13,596 nucleotides of DNA from Spirosoma fluviale (GTDB lineage Bacteria > Bacteroidota > Bacteroidia > Cytophagales > Spirosomataceae). The notes under the pieces are model-generated. The model saw only the letters and a list, made by a program, of their open reading frames with translations. It searched no databases and was not told the DNA's origin. Within the stretch, counting starts at the first letter, position 1. Every line of letters begins with the position of its first letter. The DNA lies in assembly GCA_945906915.1 (NCBI GenBank), contig CAMDSI010000040.1, positions 1 through 13,596 on the forward strand, written 5' to 3'. The translations under genes were made by a program, and so were the position numbers. Of this stretch, positions 6,552 to 13,474 are shown piece by piece.

Positions 6552-7286
6552 TTATAATACGTTTGTCTCTGTTCTCAATAAATCAATTAATTGCTCGGCC
6601 TCATCCGCTGTTATCATCTTATTTTTGCGAGCTGTTTCCGCGATGTCTGCCTTTACAAGCTGTACTTCGCTAGGAGAACTTAATGGAAGAATTAGAATTT
6701 CTTTTGTTCTAGCTGTCATAATTCCACGCATAGAAGGTATTTTCCATTCGGCAATCGGTTCTTGACACCCTAAAACAGCAGGCAGTGTGCAATTTATCTC
6801 CATTTTACCACCATCCATCTCCACAGTTAAGTGCAATCCATCAGCTGTCATATCTAAATGCATCACCGGGTTAAAATGAACATAACCTAAAGCTCCTGCG
6901 ACTAAACCATGCACTATACCCGAATTATAGTCAATAGATTCTTTCCCCATTAAAATGAGATCTACTGGATTTGCTCTAACATAATCAACTATCGCTGAGG
7001 CTATTTGATTAGAAGAAATAGGATTGCCATCAATTCTAACTGCCGAATCGGCTCCTAAAGCAAGACATTTACGAATTAGCGGTTCGGATTCTGCAGTACC
7101 CACATGTAAAACTATCACCTCGGCACTATGGCTTTCTTTTATCTCTATGGCTCTAGAAAGCGCATAATCATCATAAGGTCCTACAATAAATGTTAAACCT
7201 TGGCTACTTATTTGGGAGGTTGCGGGATCTATTACTATTTTTGATGTAGTGTCTGGGACACAGGATATACAGACTAGTATTTTCAT
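6552..7286 (-). CDS. etfB: Electron transfer flavoprotein, beta subunit
   Basis: The 244-aa partner of EtfA; this subunit binds AMP and is the docking side for dehydrogenases. The N-terminus MKILVCISCVPDTTSKI and the GPYDDYALSRAIEI stretch are typical of Bacteroidota EtfB. So are the LGADSAVRID segment, the LILMGKESIDYNSG nucleotide-binding loop and the VLGCQEPIAEWKIPSMRGIM region. ATG at 7286 has a TTTTG-N20-TATGCTTG promoter upstream on the same strand. It is the first gene of the - strand run and diverges from the TPR gene with 51 nt between the starts. Confidence 0.95.
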   Translation of the reverse strand: MKILVCISCVPDTTSKIVIDPATSQISSQGLTFIVGPYDDYALSRAIEIKESHSAEVIVLHVGTAESEPLIRKCLALGADSAVRIDGNPISSNQIASAIVDYVRANPVDLILMGKESIDYNSGIVHGLVAGALGYVHFNPVMHLDMTADGLHLTVEMDGGKMEINCTLPAVLGCQEPIAEWKIPSMRGIMTARTKEILILPLSSPSEVQLVKADIAETARKNKMITADEAEQLIDLLRTETNVL

Positions 7287-7305
7287 GGCAGATTAAATTG
7301 TTATG

Positions 7306-7338
7306 CAAGCATACTAATTTGTTTTTAATTTAGCAAAA
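7306..7338 (-). promoter_or_regulatory. Probable promoter of etfBA, with dyad overlapping the -7 box
   Basis: Read on the - strand, TTTTG (7334-7338) is followed after 20 nt by TATGCTTG (7306-7313), one mismatch from TAnnTTTG. The start would fall near 7300, some 14 nt before etfB. The 12-bp dyad TATGC-AA-GCATA (7302-7313) covers the -7 box and could be an operator. The -33 box touches the start codon of the divergent TPR gene. Confidence 0.5.
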
Positions 7339-7646
7339 TGGATCGCAAAGAATTTATAAAAAATGAGATTAATCAATATCCCGATGATCCATTTAATCAT
7401 TATTTGTTAGGGATGGAATACCAAAAGGAGGGGGATATAAACGGAGCTTTGGAATCATTTAAATACATAGCCTCTACATTTCCTGATTATATCGCTACAT
7501 ATTATACCTTAGCAACCCTATTATTAGATACTAATCAAGATGATGAGGCTAAAAAATATATTATACAAGGAATAGAAGAAGCAGAAAAAAAAGGAGCTGC
7601 TAAGGCCAATAAGGAACTTAAGCAACTCCTCGAATTGAACTTTTGA
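7338..7646 (+). CDS. Small tetratricopeptide-repeat protein
   Basis: A 102-aa, apparently cytosolic protein with no signal peptide or membrane segment. It is almost entirely helical: residues about 16-49 and 50-83 look like two TPR units, with the LGMEYQKEGDINGALESFKYI and LATLLLDTNQDDEAKKYI patterns of small and large residues. A lysine-rich tail helix (about 84-102) follows. TPRs bind partner proteins; the partner is unknown. ATG at 7338 is the only sensible start, but no strong promoter or Shine-Dalgarno is visible; TAATTTAG (7326-7333) lies so close that the mRNA would be almost leaderless. Its TGA abuts the parE stop with zero spacing. Confidence 0.8.
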   Translation: MDRKEFIKNEINQYPDDPFNHYLLGMEYQKEGDINGALESFKYIASTFPDYIATYYTLATLLLDTNQDDEAKKYIIQGIEEAEKKGAAKANKELKQLLELNF

Positions 7647-9533
7647 TTAGGCTAAAAGAACTTCTTCTAAATCTTTTTCGACCACTAGATTATCAATAAT
7701 AAACTTTTGACGCTCTGGTGTATTTTTACCCATATAATAGGTCAAAAGTTGGGGTATAGTAAAATCTTTTTCTAAAATAACAGGCTCTAATTTAATATCC
7801 TCCCCAATAAAGTTCCCAAACTCCTCTGGCGAAATTTCTCCTAAACCCTTAAATCGAGTAATTTCAGGTTTAGGCCCTAAATCAGAAATAGCTGAACGTC
7901 TTTCTTCATCTGTATAGCAGTAACGGGTCTCTTTTTTATTTCGAACTCTAAATAAAGGTGTTTCTAATATATATAAATGACCGTTTCTCACTAGGTCTGG
8001 GAAGAATTGCAAAAAGAAAGTTAAAATCAATAAACGAATGTGCATTCCATCGACGTCAGCATCTGTAGCTATGACGATTTTATTGTAGCGCAGATTATCT
8101 AATGAATCTTCAATATCTAATGCATGTTGCAATAAATTGAATTCTTCATTTTCATAAACAATTTTCTTAGTCAGGCCAAAACTATTCAATGGCTTTCCTC
8201 TTAAACTGAATACGGCTTGTAATTGAACATCGCGAGACTTCGTGATACTTCCGGACGCTGAATCACCCTCGGTAATGAATAGGGTAGTGTCGTGACGAGT
8301 TTCTGATTTTTCATCAGATAAATGTATTCGGCAATCTCGCAGTTTTTTATTGTGCAAATTGGCCTTTTTAGCCCGCTCATTGGCTAATTTTTTAATACCC
8401 GCAATATCCTTACGCTCACGCTCTGATTGCAATATTCGCTTTAAAAGAGCATCAGCGGAAGATGGATTTTGGTGTAAATAATTATCTAATTCTGTCTTCA
8501 CAAAATCACCTATAAACGTACGAATAGAAGTGGAATTAGAATCAGGCGAGATAGTGGTACTACCTAATTTTGTCTTTGTTTGTGATTCAAAAACGGGTTC
8601 TTGAACCCGAATGGCAATGGCACCCACAATACTTGCGCGAACATCAGATGGATCAAAATCCTTCTTGAAGAATTCTCTTACCGTTCTAACAAGCGCTTCT
8701 CTAAAAGCCGCTAAGTGAGTACCTCCTTGAGTAGTATTTTGACCATTTACGAAAGAATAATATTCCTCTCCATATTGGTTGTTATGTGTTATAGCTAATT
8801 CAATATCATTTCCTTTTAGGTGAACGATAGGATAGCGGTTTTCCTCTGAATTTGTCTTTTTAGAGAGTAAATCGAATAATCCATTTTGGGAAAAATACTT
8901 CTCTCCATTAAAATTTATCGTTAATCCGGCATTTAGGAAGGCATAATTCCAAAATAAGGAATCTAAATACTGCGGGATAAAGTGATAATTTTTAAAGATG
9001 GAATTATCAGGTTCAAAAGCGACGTGCGTCCCACTTTTAGCCGTAGAAGCCTCTATACCAGGGGATTCAGCAGTTAATTCTCCTTTACAAAATTCGGCCC
9101 ACTTAGTTTGACCATCGCGATAGGATTGCACTTTAAAGTAATTCGAAAGTGCATTAGTGGCTTTCGTACCGACTCCGTTTAAACCTACCGACTTTTGGAA
9201 AGCACCTGAATCATATTTACCACCGGTATTTATCTTAGATACGCAATCAATCACTTTTCCCAAAGGTATTCCGCGACCATAATCTCGCACTTCCACTTTA
9301 TGGTCTGAAATCTTTACATCAATAGACTTTCCATTACCCATCATGTGCTCATCAATTGAGTTATCCATGATCTCTTTTACTAGAACATAAATACCGTCAT
9401 CCACCGATGATCCATCTCCTAATTTACCAATATACATTCCCGGACGAAGCCGAATATGTTCTTTCCAATCTAGGGAACGAATACTATCGTCGTTATAAAC
9501 AGGTGCTTTTTGTTGATTTTCTTCCACTGACAT
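7647..9533 (-). CDS. parE: DNA topoisomerase IV, subunit B
   Basis: ATPase subunit of the type IIA topoisomerase that decatenates daughter chromosomes. The 628-aa protein has the GHKL ATPase domain: EIMDNSIDE with general base E54 and N58, DYGRGIP (84-90), GLNGVGTKATNALS (117-130). The transducer lysine motif QTKTKLG spans 317-323. The Toprim domain has TEGDSASG (E421) and DADVDGMHI (D490, D492), then RFKGLGEISPEEF. The N-terminus (DWKEHIRLRPGMYIGKLGDGSSVDDGIY) and C-terminus fit Bacteroidota ParE rather than GyrB. No parC is adjacent: the gene downstream is convergent and the region upstream is non-coding. Confidence 0.92.
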   Translation of the reverse strand: MSVEENQQKAPVYNDDSIRSLDWKEHIRLRPGMYIGKLGDGSSVDDGIYVLVKEIMDNSIDEHMMGNGKSIDVKISDHKVEVRDYGRGIPLGKVIDCVSKINTGGKYDSGAFQKSVGLNGVGTKATNALSNYFKVQSYRDGQTKWAEFCKGELTAESPGIEASTAKSGTHVAFEPDNSIFKNYHFIPQYLDSLFWNYAFLNAGLTINFNGEKYFSQNGLFDLLSKKTNSEENRYPIVHLKGNDIELAITHNNQYGEEYYSFVNGQNTTQGGTHLAAFREALVRTVREFFKKDFDPSDVRASIVGAIAIRVQEPVFESQTKTKLGSTTISPDSNSTSIRTFIGDFVKTELDNYLHQNPSSADALLKRILQSERERKDIAGIKKLANERAKKANLHNKKLRDCRIHLSDEKSETRHDTTLFITEGDSASGSITKSRDVQLQAVFSLRGKPLNSFGLTKKIVYENEEFNLLQHALDIEDSLDNLRYNKIVIATDADVDGMHIRLLILTFFLQFFPDLVRNGHLYILETPLFRVRNKKETRYCYTDEERRSAISDLGPKPEITRFKGLGEISPEEFGNFIGEDIKLEPVILEKDFTIPQLLTYYMGKNTPERQKFIIDNLVVEKDLEEVLLA

Positions 9534-9542
9534 AATTTTATA

Positions 9543-9573
9543 CTAAATTATCAAATAGTTCGCGATTAAGAAA
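9543..9573 (-). promoter_or_regulatory. Candidate promoter of parE
   Basis: On the - strand, TTTC (9570-9573) lies 19 nt before TAATTTAG (9543-9550), one mismatch from TAnnTTTG. This is the same spacing and -33 variant as the tRNA-Ser promoter. Initiation would be only a few nucleotides before the ATG at 9533. Weak evidence. Confidence 0.3.
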
Positions 9574-9615
9574 GAGGGGCGTATGAATAAATTAAGCTAA
9601 AAAAAGGACTAACGG

Positions 9616-9644
9616 ATTAAAAGCCTGTTTCATTGGTTTTTAAT
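9616..9644 (+). other. Stem-loop in the parE-permease intergenic region
   Basis: ATTAAAAGCC (9616-9625) pairs with GGTTTTTAAT (9635-9644) over 10 bp with one G-T wobble and a 9-nt loop. No T tract follows, so it is not an obvious terminator. It precedes the hairpin array at 9670 and may be part of the permease mRNA leader. Apart from this and the array, I see nothing definable in 9534-9799. Confidence 0.4.
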
Positions 9645-9669
9645 GCTGTGAAAAAGGGGATAACTTGCA

Positions 9670-9797
9670 GTTGCTTTGCAACAGTCGTCACTACGTGAAT
9701 GAGTCGCCTTCGGCTTAGTCATCACTTCGTGATTTAGTCGCTGCAGACGCAGCTTAATCAATGAGTCGCCGGATACATCCGGCTTAGTCAAAGAGTC
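9670..9797 (+). repeat. Array of six short hairpins with AGTC linkers
   Basis: Six perfect stem-loops follow one another: GTTGC-TTT-GCAAC (9670-9682), TCAC-TAC-GTGA (9688-9698), GCC-TTC-GGC (9706-9714), ATCAC-TTC-GTGAT (9721-9733), GCTGC-AGAC-GCAGC (9740-9753) and GCCGGA-TACA-TCCGGC (9768-9783). They are separated by a recurring AGTC at 9683, 9702, 9717, 9736, 9764, 9786 and 9794 (AATC at 9756), usually as TTAGTC or TGAGTC. Units 5 and 6 are each followed by a 14-mer agreeing at 12 of 14 positions (9754-9767, 9784-9797). The last AGTC is 2 nt from the permease ATG. Stems differ in sequence, so this is conserved architecture rather than a copied repeat. No in-frame extension of the permease crosses it (TAG at 9785-9787). 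Confidence 0.8.
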
Positions 9798-9799
9798 TT

Positions 9800-11038
9800 A
9801 TGAATTTAAAAGAAAATGTATTAGAGGGTCTTCGTTCCATCAAAGGGAATTTACTTCGTACTGTATTGACGGCGTTGATTATTTCCCTCGGAATAACTTC
9901 TCTCGTAGGTATTTTAACAGCCATTGATGGTATCCAAAGTTCAGTGGATAACTCTTTTTCCGGACTAGGGGCTAATTCATTCGATATTCGTAATCGTCCA
10001 GCTATGCAGATTAGGCGTGAGGGACAAAAGGAGAAACGTTTTAAAAATATAAATTACCGCGAAGCAACACACTATAAATCACTCTTTACTTCTAAAGGGA
10101 AAGTTTCATTAAAAACGAATGTGAATAATAATGCTATTGCCAAATTTGGTTCCAAGAAAACCAATCCGAATACTCGAGTTTTAGGTATTGATGATAATTT
10201 CATGGAATTAAAAGGATATAAAGTAGGCGCCGGTCGAAATTTCTCTGCAAATGAACAGATGAATGCTATTAACGTATGTATTCTAGGGGTTGACATAATT
10301 GATCAATTATATGATAAGCAAGTTCCGATTGGTTCCGAAATTGTCGTTTCAGGTATTAAGCTTAAGGTAATAGGTGCGCTAGAAAAGAAAGGGAATATGA
10401 TGGGAGGAGGGGATGATCGAGTTATAATTGTTCCGCTAGAAACAGGTCGTAAAATGGCCGTAGGTCGTATTTTAAATTTTGATATTACCACTTCATCTTC
10501 TAAAATTATTAATATTGAAGATTTTATGGAAGAGGCTAGAGGGGCGATGAGAAAAGTGCGCATGGATCCAATCGGGATGGAAGATTCTTTTAGCATTGAC
10601 CGATCAGATTCCATGGCTAAGAGTTTTGAAAGTATTACAGGTTCATTGCGTATTGGTGGCTTTGTCATTGGTTTTATTACCTTATTAGGTGCTGCCATTG
10701 CTTTGATGAATATTATGATGGTTTCAGTCAGTGAACGTACACGTGAAATTGGTATTAGAAAATCCTTAGGAGCTACACCGGGCCGTATTTTACAACAATT
10801 TTTGATAGAGGCTATTGTCATCTGCCTACTGGGAGGAATTGGAGGAATAATGCTAGCCATACCCATTGGTAATTTAATTGCACAAGGTATTAGTTCTGGA
10901 TCAGCAAGCTTTATTATTCCTTGGCTTTGGATGATGACTGGTATTATTATTTGTATTTTAGTTGGCTTATTTTCAGGAATTTACCCTGCCTTCCAAGCTT
11001 CTAAAATGGACCCAGTTGATGCATTACGCTACGAATAG
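9800..11038 (+). CDS. MacB/FtsX-type ABC transporter permease
   Basis: A 412-aa inner-membrane protein of the MacB_PCD-FtsX architecture. One N-terminal helix (about 20-42) is followed by a large periplasmic core (about 43-283) and three C-terminal helices (about 284-309, 335-360, 374-398). The cytoplasmic loop after helix 2 carries the hallmark VSVSERTREIGIRKSLGATPGRI, which couples to the ATPase; the C-terminus SKMDPVDALRYE is also typical. Such proteins act with a LolD/MacB-like ATPase in lipoprotein release, efflux or mechanotransmission. No ATPase or membrane-fusion gene adjoins it, so its substrate cannot be named. ATG at 9800 follows the hairpin array directly. Confidence 0.9.
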   Translation: MNLKENVLEGLRSIKGNLLRTVLTALIISLGITSLVGILTAIDGIQSSVDNSFSGLGANSFDIRNRPAMQIRREGQKEKRFKNINYREATHYKSLFTSKGKVSLKTNVNNNAIAKFGSKKTNPNTRVLGIDDNFMELKGYKVGAGRNFSANEQMNAINVCILGVDIIDQLYDKQVPIGSEIVVSGIKLKVIGALEKKGNMMGGGDDRVIIVPLETGRKMAVGRILNFDITTSSSKIINIEDFMEEARGAMRKVRMDPIGMEDSFSIDRSDSMAKSFESITGSLRIGGFVIGFITLLGAAIALMNIMMVSVSERTREIGIRKSLGATPGRILQQFLIEAIVICLLGGIGGIMLAIPIGNLIAQGISSGSASFIIPWLWMMTGIIICILVGLFSGIYPAFQASKMDPVDALRYE

Positions 11039-11051
11039 AACTGAATATATT

Positions 11052-11091
11052 CTAAGCTCATTTGCGAAAGCAAATGAAAAAGCCTAGTTTT
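11052..11091 (+). terminator. Stem-loop after the permease, possible terminator
   Basis: A perfect 8-bp stem TCATTTGC-GAAA-GCAAATGA (11058-11077) is flanked by CTAAGC (11052-11057) and GCCTAG (11082-11087), which extend the pairing with one mismatch across an AAAA bulge. Only four T residues follow, so it is a weak terminator at best. It overlaps the proposed tRNA-Leu promoter. Confidence 0.4.
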
Positions 11092-11092
11092 G
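11061..11092 (+). promoter_or_regulatory. Bacteroidota-type promoter of tRNA-Leu
   Basis: TTTG (11061-11064), a 20-nt spacer, then TAGTTTTG (11085-11092), both exact matches to the TTTG/TAnnTTTG consensus. Initiation would fall near 11097-11099, about 11 nt before the tRNA, the same distance as for tRNA-Ser. The -33 box lies in one arm of the GAAA stem-loop. Confidence 0.65.
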
Positions 11093-11109
11093 CGTAGCAA
11101 TTTTTAATT

Positions 11110-11193
11110 GCCCAGTTGGCGGAATTGGTAGACGCGCTGGTCTCAAACACCCGTGGGTGCAAGCCCGTGCCGGTTCGACTCCGGCACTGGGTA
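11110..11193 (+). tRNA. tRNA-Leu(CAA)
   Basis: An 84-nt class II tRNA. Acceptor GCCCAGT (11110-11116) pairs with ACTGGGT (11186-11192, one G-T at the end); discriminator A11193. The T arm is GCCGG-TTCGACT-CCGGC and the variable arm GGGT-GCAA-GCCC. Anticodon loop CTCAAAC gives CAA at 11144-11146 for UUG. The anticodon stem CTGGT (11137-11141)/ACCCG (11149-11153) has a T-C mismatch at its second pair (11138/11152). CCA is not encoded. It is a single-gene unit with its own promoter and terminator. Confidence 0.94.
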
Positions 11194-11194
11194 C

Positions 11195-11230
11195 AAGCCT
11201 CTCAAGCAATTGGGAGGCTTTGCCTTTTTT
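11195..11230 (+). terminator. Intrinsic terminator of tRNA-Leu
   Basis: An 11-bp stem AAGCCTCTCAA (11195-11205)/TTGGGAGGCTT (11210-11220) with one wobble and a GCAA tetraloop, followed by TGCC and six T. It begins 2 nt after the tRNA and ends next to the xylB stop. On the - strand no T tract follows the stem, so it should not stop xylB transcription well. Confidence 0.88.
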
Positions 11231-11231
11231 A

Positions 11232-12704
11232 CTAGGCTAGGTTACTTTTCCATACCCCATAAGCTTCCACATATTCCGAAGTATAGGTAGGATTAGGCTC
11301 TATCGTCTTCAATACTTTAATGTTATTTACGGCTTCATCCTCATTAGCATAATAACCTATTCCGGCTCCAGCTCCTAAAGCAGCACCAAAAGCTCCATCC
11401 GATTCTAATAGTTCTACAGAAGCACCTGATGCATTAACAATAGCTTGCGTAAATAAATCACTTAAATACATGTTAGCTTGACCCGCCTTTAGTTTTTTAG
11501 GCGTAACGCCGACATTCCCTAGTAACTCGATACCATATACCATGGAGAAGGCGATTCCTTCTTGAACAGCCCGAATTATTTCTGTAGAATGATGTCGATT
11601 AAAATCTAGGTGCATAAAACTTCCACCCAACGTTTTATTTTGAAAAATACGCTCTGCACCATTCCCAAAAGGCATGCAAACTAATCCATTGGAACCAATT
11701 GCCGCTTTTGATCCTAGTTCGTTCATCTGATTATACGATAAGGAAGAAAAGAAATTTTGTTTAATCCAACGATTCAAAATCCCTGTTCCATTTATACACA
11801 TTAGGACCCCAATACTAGCCTTTTTAGATGTGTGATTAACGTGTGCAAAGGAATTAACTCGGTTTTCCTTATCATACTTTAATTCATCGGATATACCATA
11901 AACGACACCAGAGGTACCAGCAGTGGTGGCAATATCGCCAGGATGTAAAACTCCTAGTGAATACGCGTTATTAGGTTGATCTCCTGCCTTATAGCATACT
12001 TTTACTTGTGTGTTTAAACCGAGCTCACTTGCTACTTCTGTGCTAATGGTACCGTGGTCTGAAAATAAGGCATGAACAGGAGGGAAGATTGATTCTGGGA
12101 AACCAAAATAAGCCATTAGATCTTTAGCAGGATGCTCCTCTTTAAAATCCCACAAGATACCTTCTGATAAGGCTGAAGCTGTTGTGGTAAATTGAGAGGT
12201 AAATCGTCCAGCAATAAAATCACCAGGTAATAATACTTGATGAATTTGTTCAAATACTTCAGGTTGATTTTCTTTTACCCAGGCTAATTTAGAGGCGGTG
12301 AAATTACCAGGTGAATTGAGGTAATGACTTTGGCAAAATGCTTCTCCTAAACCTTTATAAGCTTTTTCACCATAGGGAGTGGCTCTAGAGTCACACCAAA
12401 TAATAGAAGGGCGTATAACACGAGCTTCTTTATCGACAACAACTAAACCATGCATTTGGTAGGATATACCTATAGCACCTATATTTTTAGAATCATATAA
12501 TTTAGAGGAATTTGCTTTTAATATAGCCTGCTTCACACAATACCACCAATGTTCTGGATCCTGCTCCGCAAAACCTGGCTCTGGGGAAGATATTTCATTT
12601 TCTACCTCAGGATAGGAGGTGGAATAAATTAAATGTTGGTTTGCTGCATCAACAATACTAACTTTAATGGAAGAAGTTCCGACATCAATTCCGCAGAGAA
12701 TCAT
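11232..12704 (-). CDS. xylB: Xylulokinase-like FGGY carbohydrate kinase
   Basis: Phosphorylates D-xylulose to xylulose 5-phosphate, feeding the pentose phosphate pathway. From the ATG at 12704 the protein is 490 aa. The frame extends 8 codons further to a TTG at 12728, but that would overlap the divergent ABC gene, and the family normally begins just before the DVGTSSIK phosphate motif. Seen: IDVGTSSIK with D7, QMHG (83-86, the xylulokinase substrate loop), WCDSR (103-107), GDQPNNA with probable catalytic base D242, TTAGTSG (260-266), and a glycine-rich C-terminus GAFGAALGAGAGIGYY. QMHG favours xylulose over glycerol or gluconate. No xylA or transporter is adjacent, so exact substrate remains slightly open. 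Confidence 0.85.
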   Translation of the reverse strand: MILCGIDVGTSSIKVSIVDAANQHLIYSTSYPEVENEISSPEPGFAEQDPEHWWYCVKQAILKANSSKLYDSKNIGAIGISYQMHGLVVVDKEARVIRPSIIWCDSRATPYGEKAYKGLGEAFCQSHYLNSPGNFTASKLAWVKENQPEVFEQIHQVLLPGDFIAGRFTSQFTTTASALSEGILWDFKEEHPAKDLMAYFGFPESIFPPVHALFSDHGTISTEVASELGLNTQVKVCYKAGDQPNNAYSLGVLHPGDIATTAGTSGVVYGISDELKYDKENRVNSFAHVNHTSKKASIGVLMCINGTGILNRWIKQNFFSSLSYNQMNELGSKAAIGSNGLVCMPFGNGAERIFQNKTLGGSFMHLDFNRHHSTEIIRAVQEGIAFSMVYGIELLGNVGVTPKKLKAGQANMYLSDLFTQAIVNASGASVELLESDGAFGAALGAGAGIGYYANEDEAVNNIKVLKTIEPNPTYTSEYVEAYGVWKSNLA

Positions 12705-12713
12705 TTTAAATAG

Positions 12714-12726
12714 GTTAAATGTTAAC
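12714..12726. promoter_or_regulatory. Palindrome centred on the ABC-gene start codon
   Basis: GTTAA-ATG-TTAAC is a perfect 5+3+5 inverted repeat whose centre is the ATG at 12719-12721. It lies in and beside the 14-nt gap between the divergent starts of xylB and the ABC ATPase, where an operator would affect both. An operator role is inference; AT-rich DNA gives such palindromes by chance. Confidence 0.3.
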
Positions 12727-13474
12727 AATAGGCATAAAGAAACACCAAGTTACGAGTCATTTTGCTTTATCCAACATTCAAATAAAGGTAAAATCGGGTG
12801 AAATCTACGCATTAATAGGTAAAAGTGGTTCTGGAAAAAGTACCATTGCCACGCTATTAGTAGGTTTGAAATACGATGCCGACTATTCAATCAAAATTCA
12901 TTCTAAAGAGTTAAATGACGGTTTAGATCGGCTGATTCCTCAATTTAGGCAAGCGGGTTATGTGCCACAAACGCTTCATTTAAAGCCCCATCATAGTGTT
13001 TATAATTACGCTGAAGTATTATTTCAATATGTACCTAATGCTCATCAAGAAGCTGTAATTACTAAATACTTAAAACAATTTTATCTTATTAAACAAAAGG
13101 ATACCAAGGTTGCTCATTTGTCCGGGGGGGAACGACAAAAATTAGCCCTCCTGGAAGCCATTAGTCAACCGATAGAGTACTTAGTGCTAGACGAACCATT
13201 TAGTCAATTAGATACAGAACAAAAGTTAGAATTTTCGCATATTATTGCATCTGTAGTAGCTGAACGCGCTATTCCCTGTGTTTTAATTAGCCACGATCTA
13301 ACGGATATTCTACAATTAAGTCAATCGGTAGGTATCATGGAGAAAGGTAAATTAATCTTTCAGGGAAGCTGGGATAAATTTAAATCCTCATCTAATCTAT
13401 CAGTCCTTACGCTTAAAAATGCTATCCTACATTGGGATGATCAAATGAAAGGGGTAATTAATAACCTGAGATAG
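12719..13474 (+). CDS. ABC transporter ATP-binding protein, orphan
   Basis: A 251-aa nucleotide-binding domain with every expected motif: Walker A GKSGSGKS (34-41), Q loop Q84, signature LSGGE (134-138), Walker B YLVLDE (154-159), D loop SQLD (162-165), switch histidine H192. It hydrolyses ATP at the cytoplasmic face of a membrane partner, which is not adjacent; substrate unknown. The C-terminal 30 residues or so past GSWDKF are not part of the ABC core. It lacks an FtsE-like N-terminus, so I do not assign it to ftsX, and its pairing with the permease at 9800 is untested. The 3' end overlaps the convergent TatD-family gene by 17 nt. Confidence 0.88.
   Translation: MLTIGIKKHQVTSHFALSNIQIKVKSGEIYALIGKSGSGKSTIATLLVGLKYDADYSIKIHSKELNDGLDRLIPQFRQAGYVPQTLHLKPHHSVYNYAEVLFQYVPNAHQEAVITKYLKQFYLIKQKDTKVAHLSGGERQKLALLEAISQPIEYLVLDEPFSQLDTEQKLEFSHIIASVVAERAIPCVLISHDLTDILQLSQSVGIMEKGKLIFQGSWDKFKSSSNLSVLTLKNAILHWDDQMKGVINNLR

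Noticed and set aside
9670..9797. CRISPR array
   Set aside because: There is no repeat of 20-40 nt with unique spacers: only 4-6 nt linkers recur, the intervening units are hairpins, and no cas genes are near.
9670..9797. Known riboswitch or T-box
   Set aside because: No recognisable aptamer core, T-box sequence or terminator/antiterminator pair; six independent small hairpins do not fold into such a shape.
10303..10866. 187-codon - strand open frame inside the permease
   Set aside because: It lies wholly antisense to a clear MacB-type coding region and its predicted protein shows no domain or natural composition.
12705..12728. xylB start at TTG 12728
   Set aside because: It would add eight non-conserved residues and overlap the ABC gene start; the ATG at 12704 sits at the normal place before the DVGT motif.
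12719..13474. The ABC ATPase as FtsE, partner of FtsX
   Set aside because: Nothing at the N-terminus or beyond generic ABC motifs resembles FtsE specifically, and the genes are more than 7 kb apart on opposite strands.
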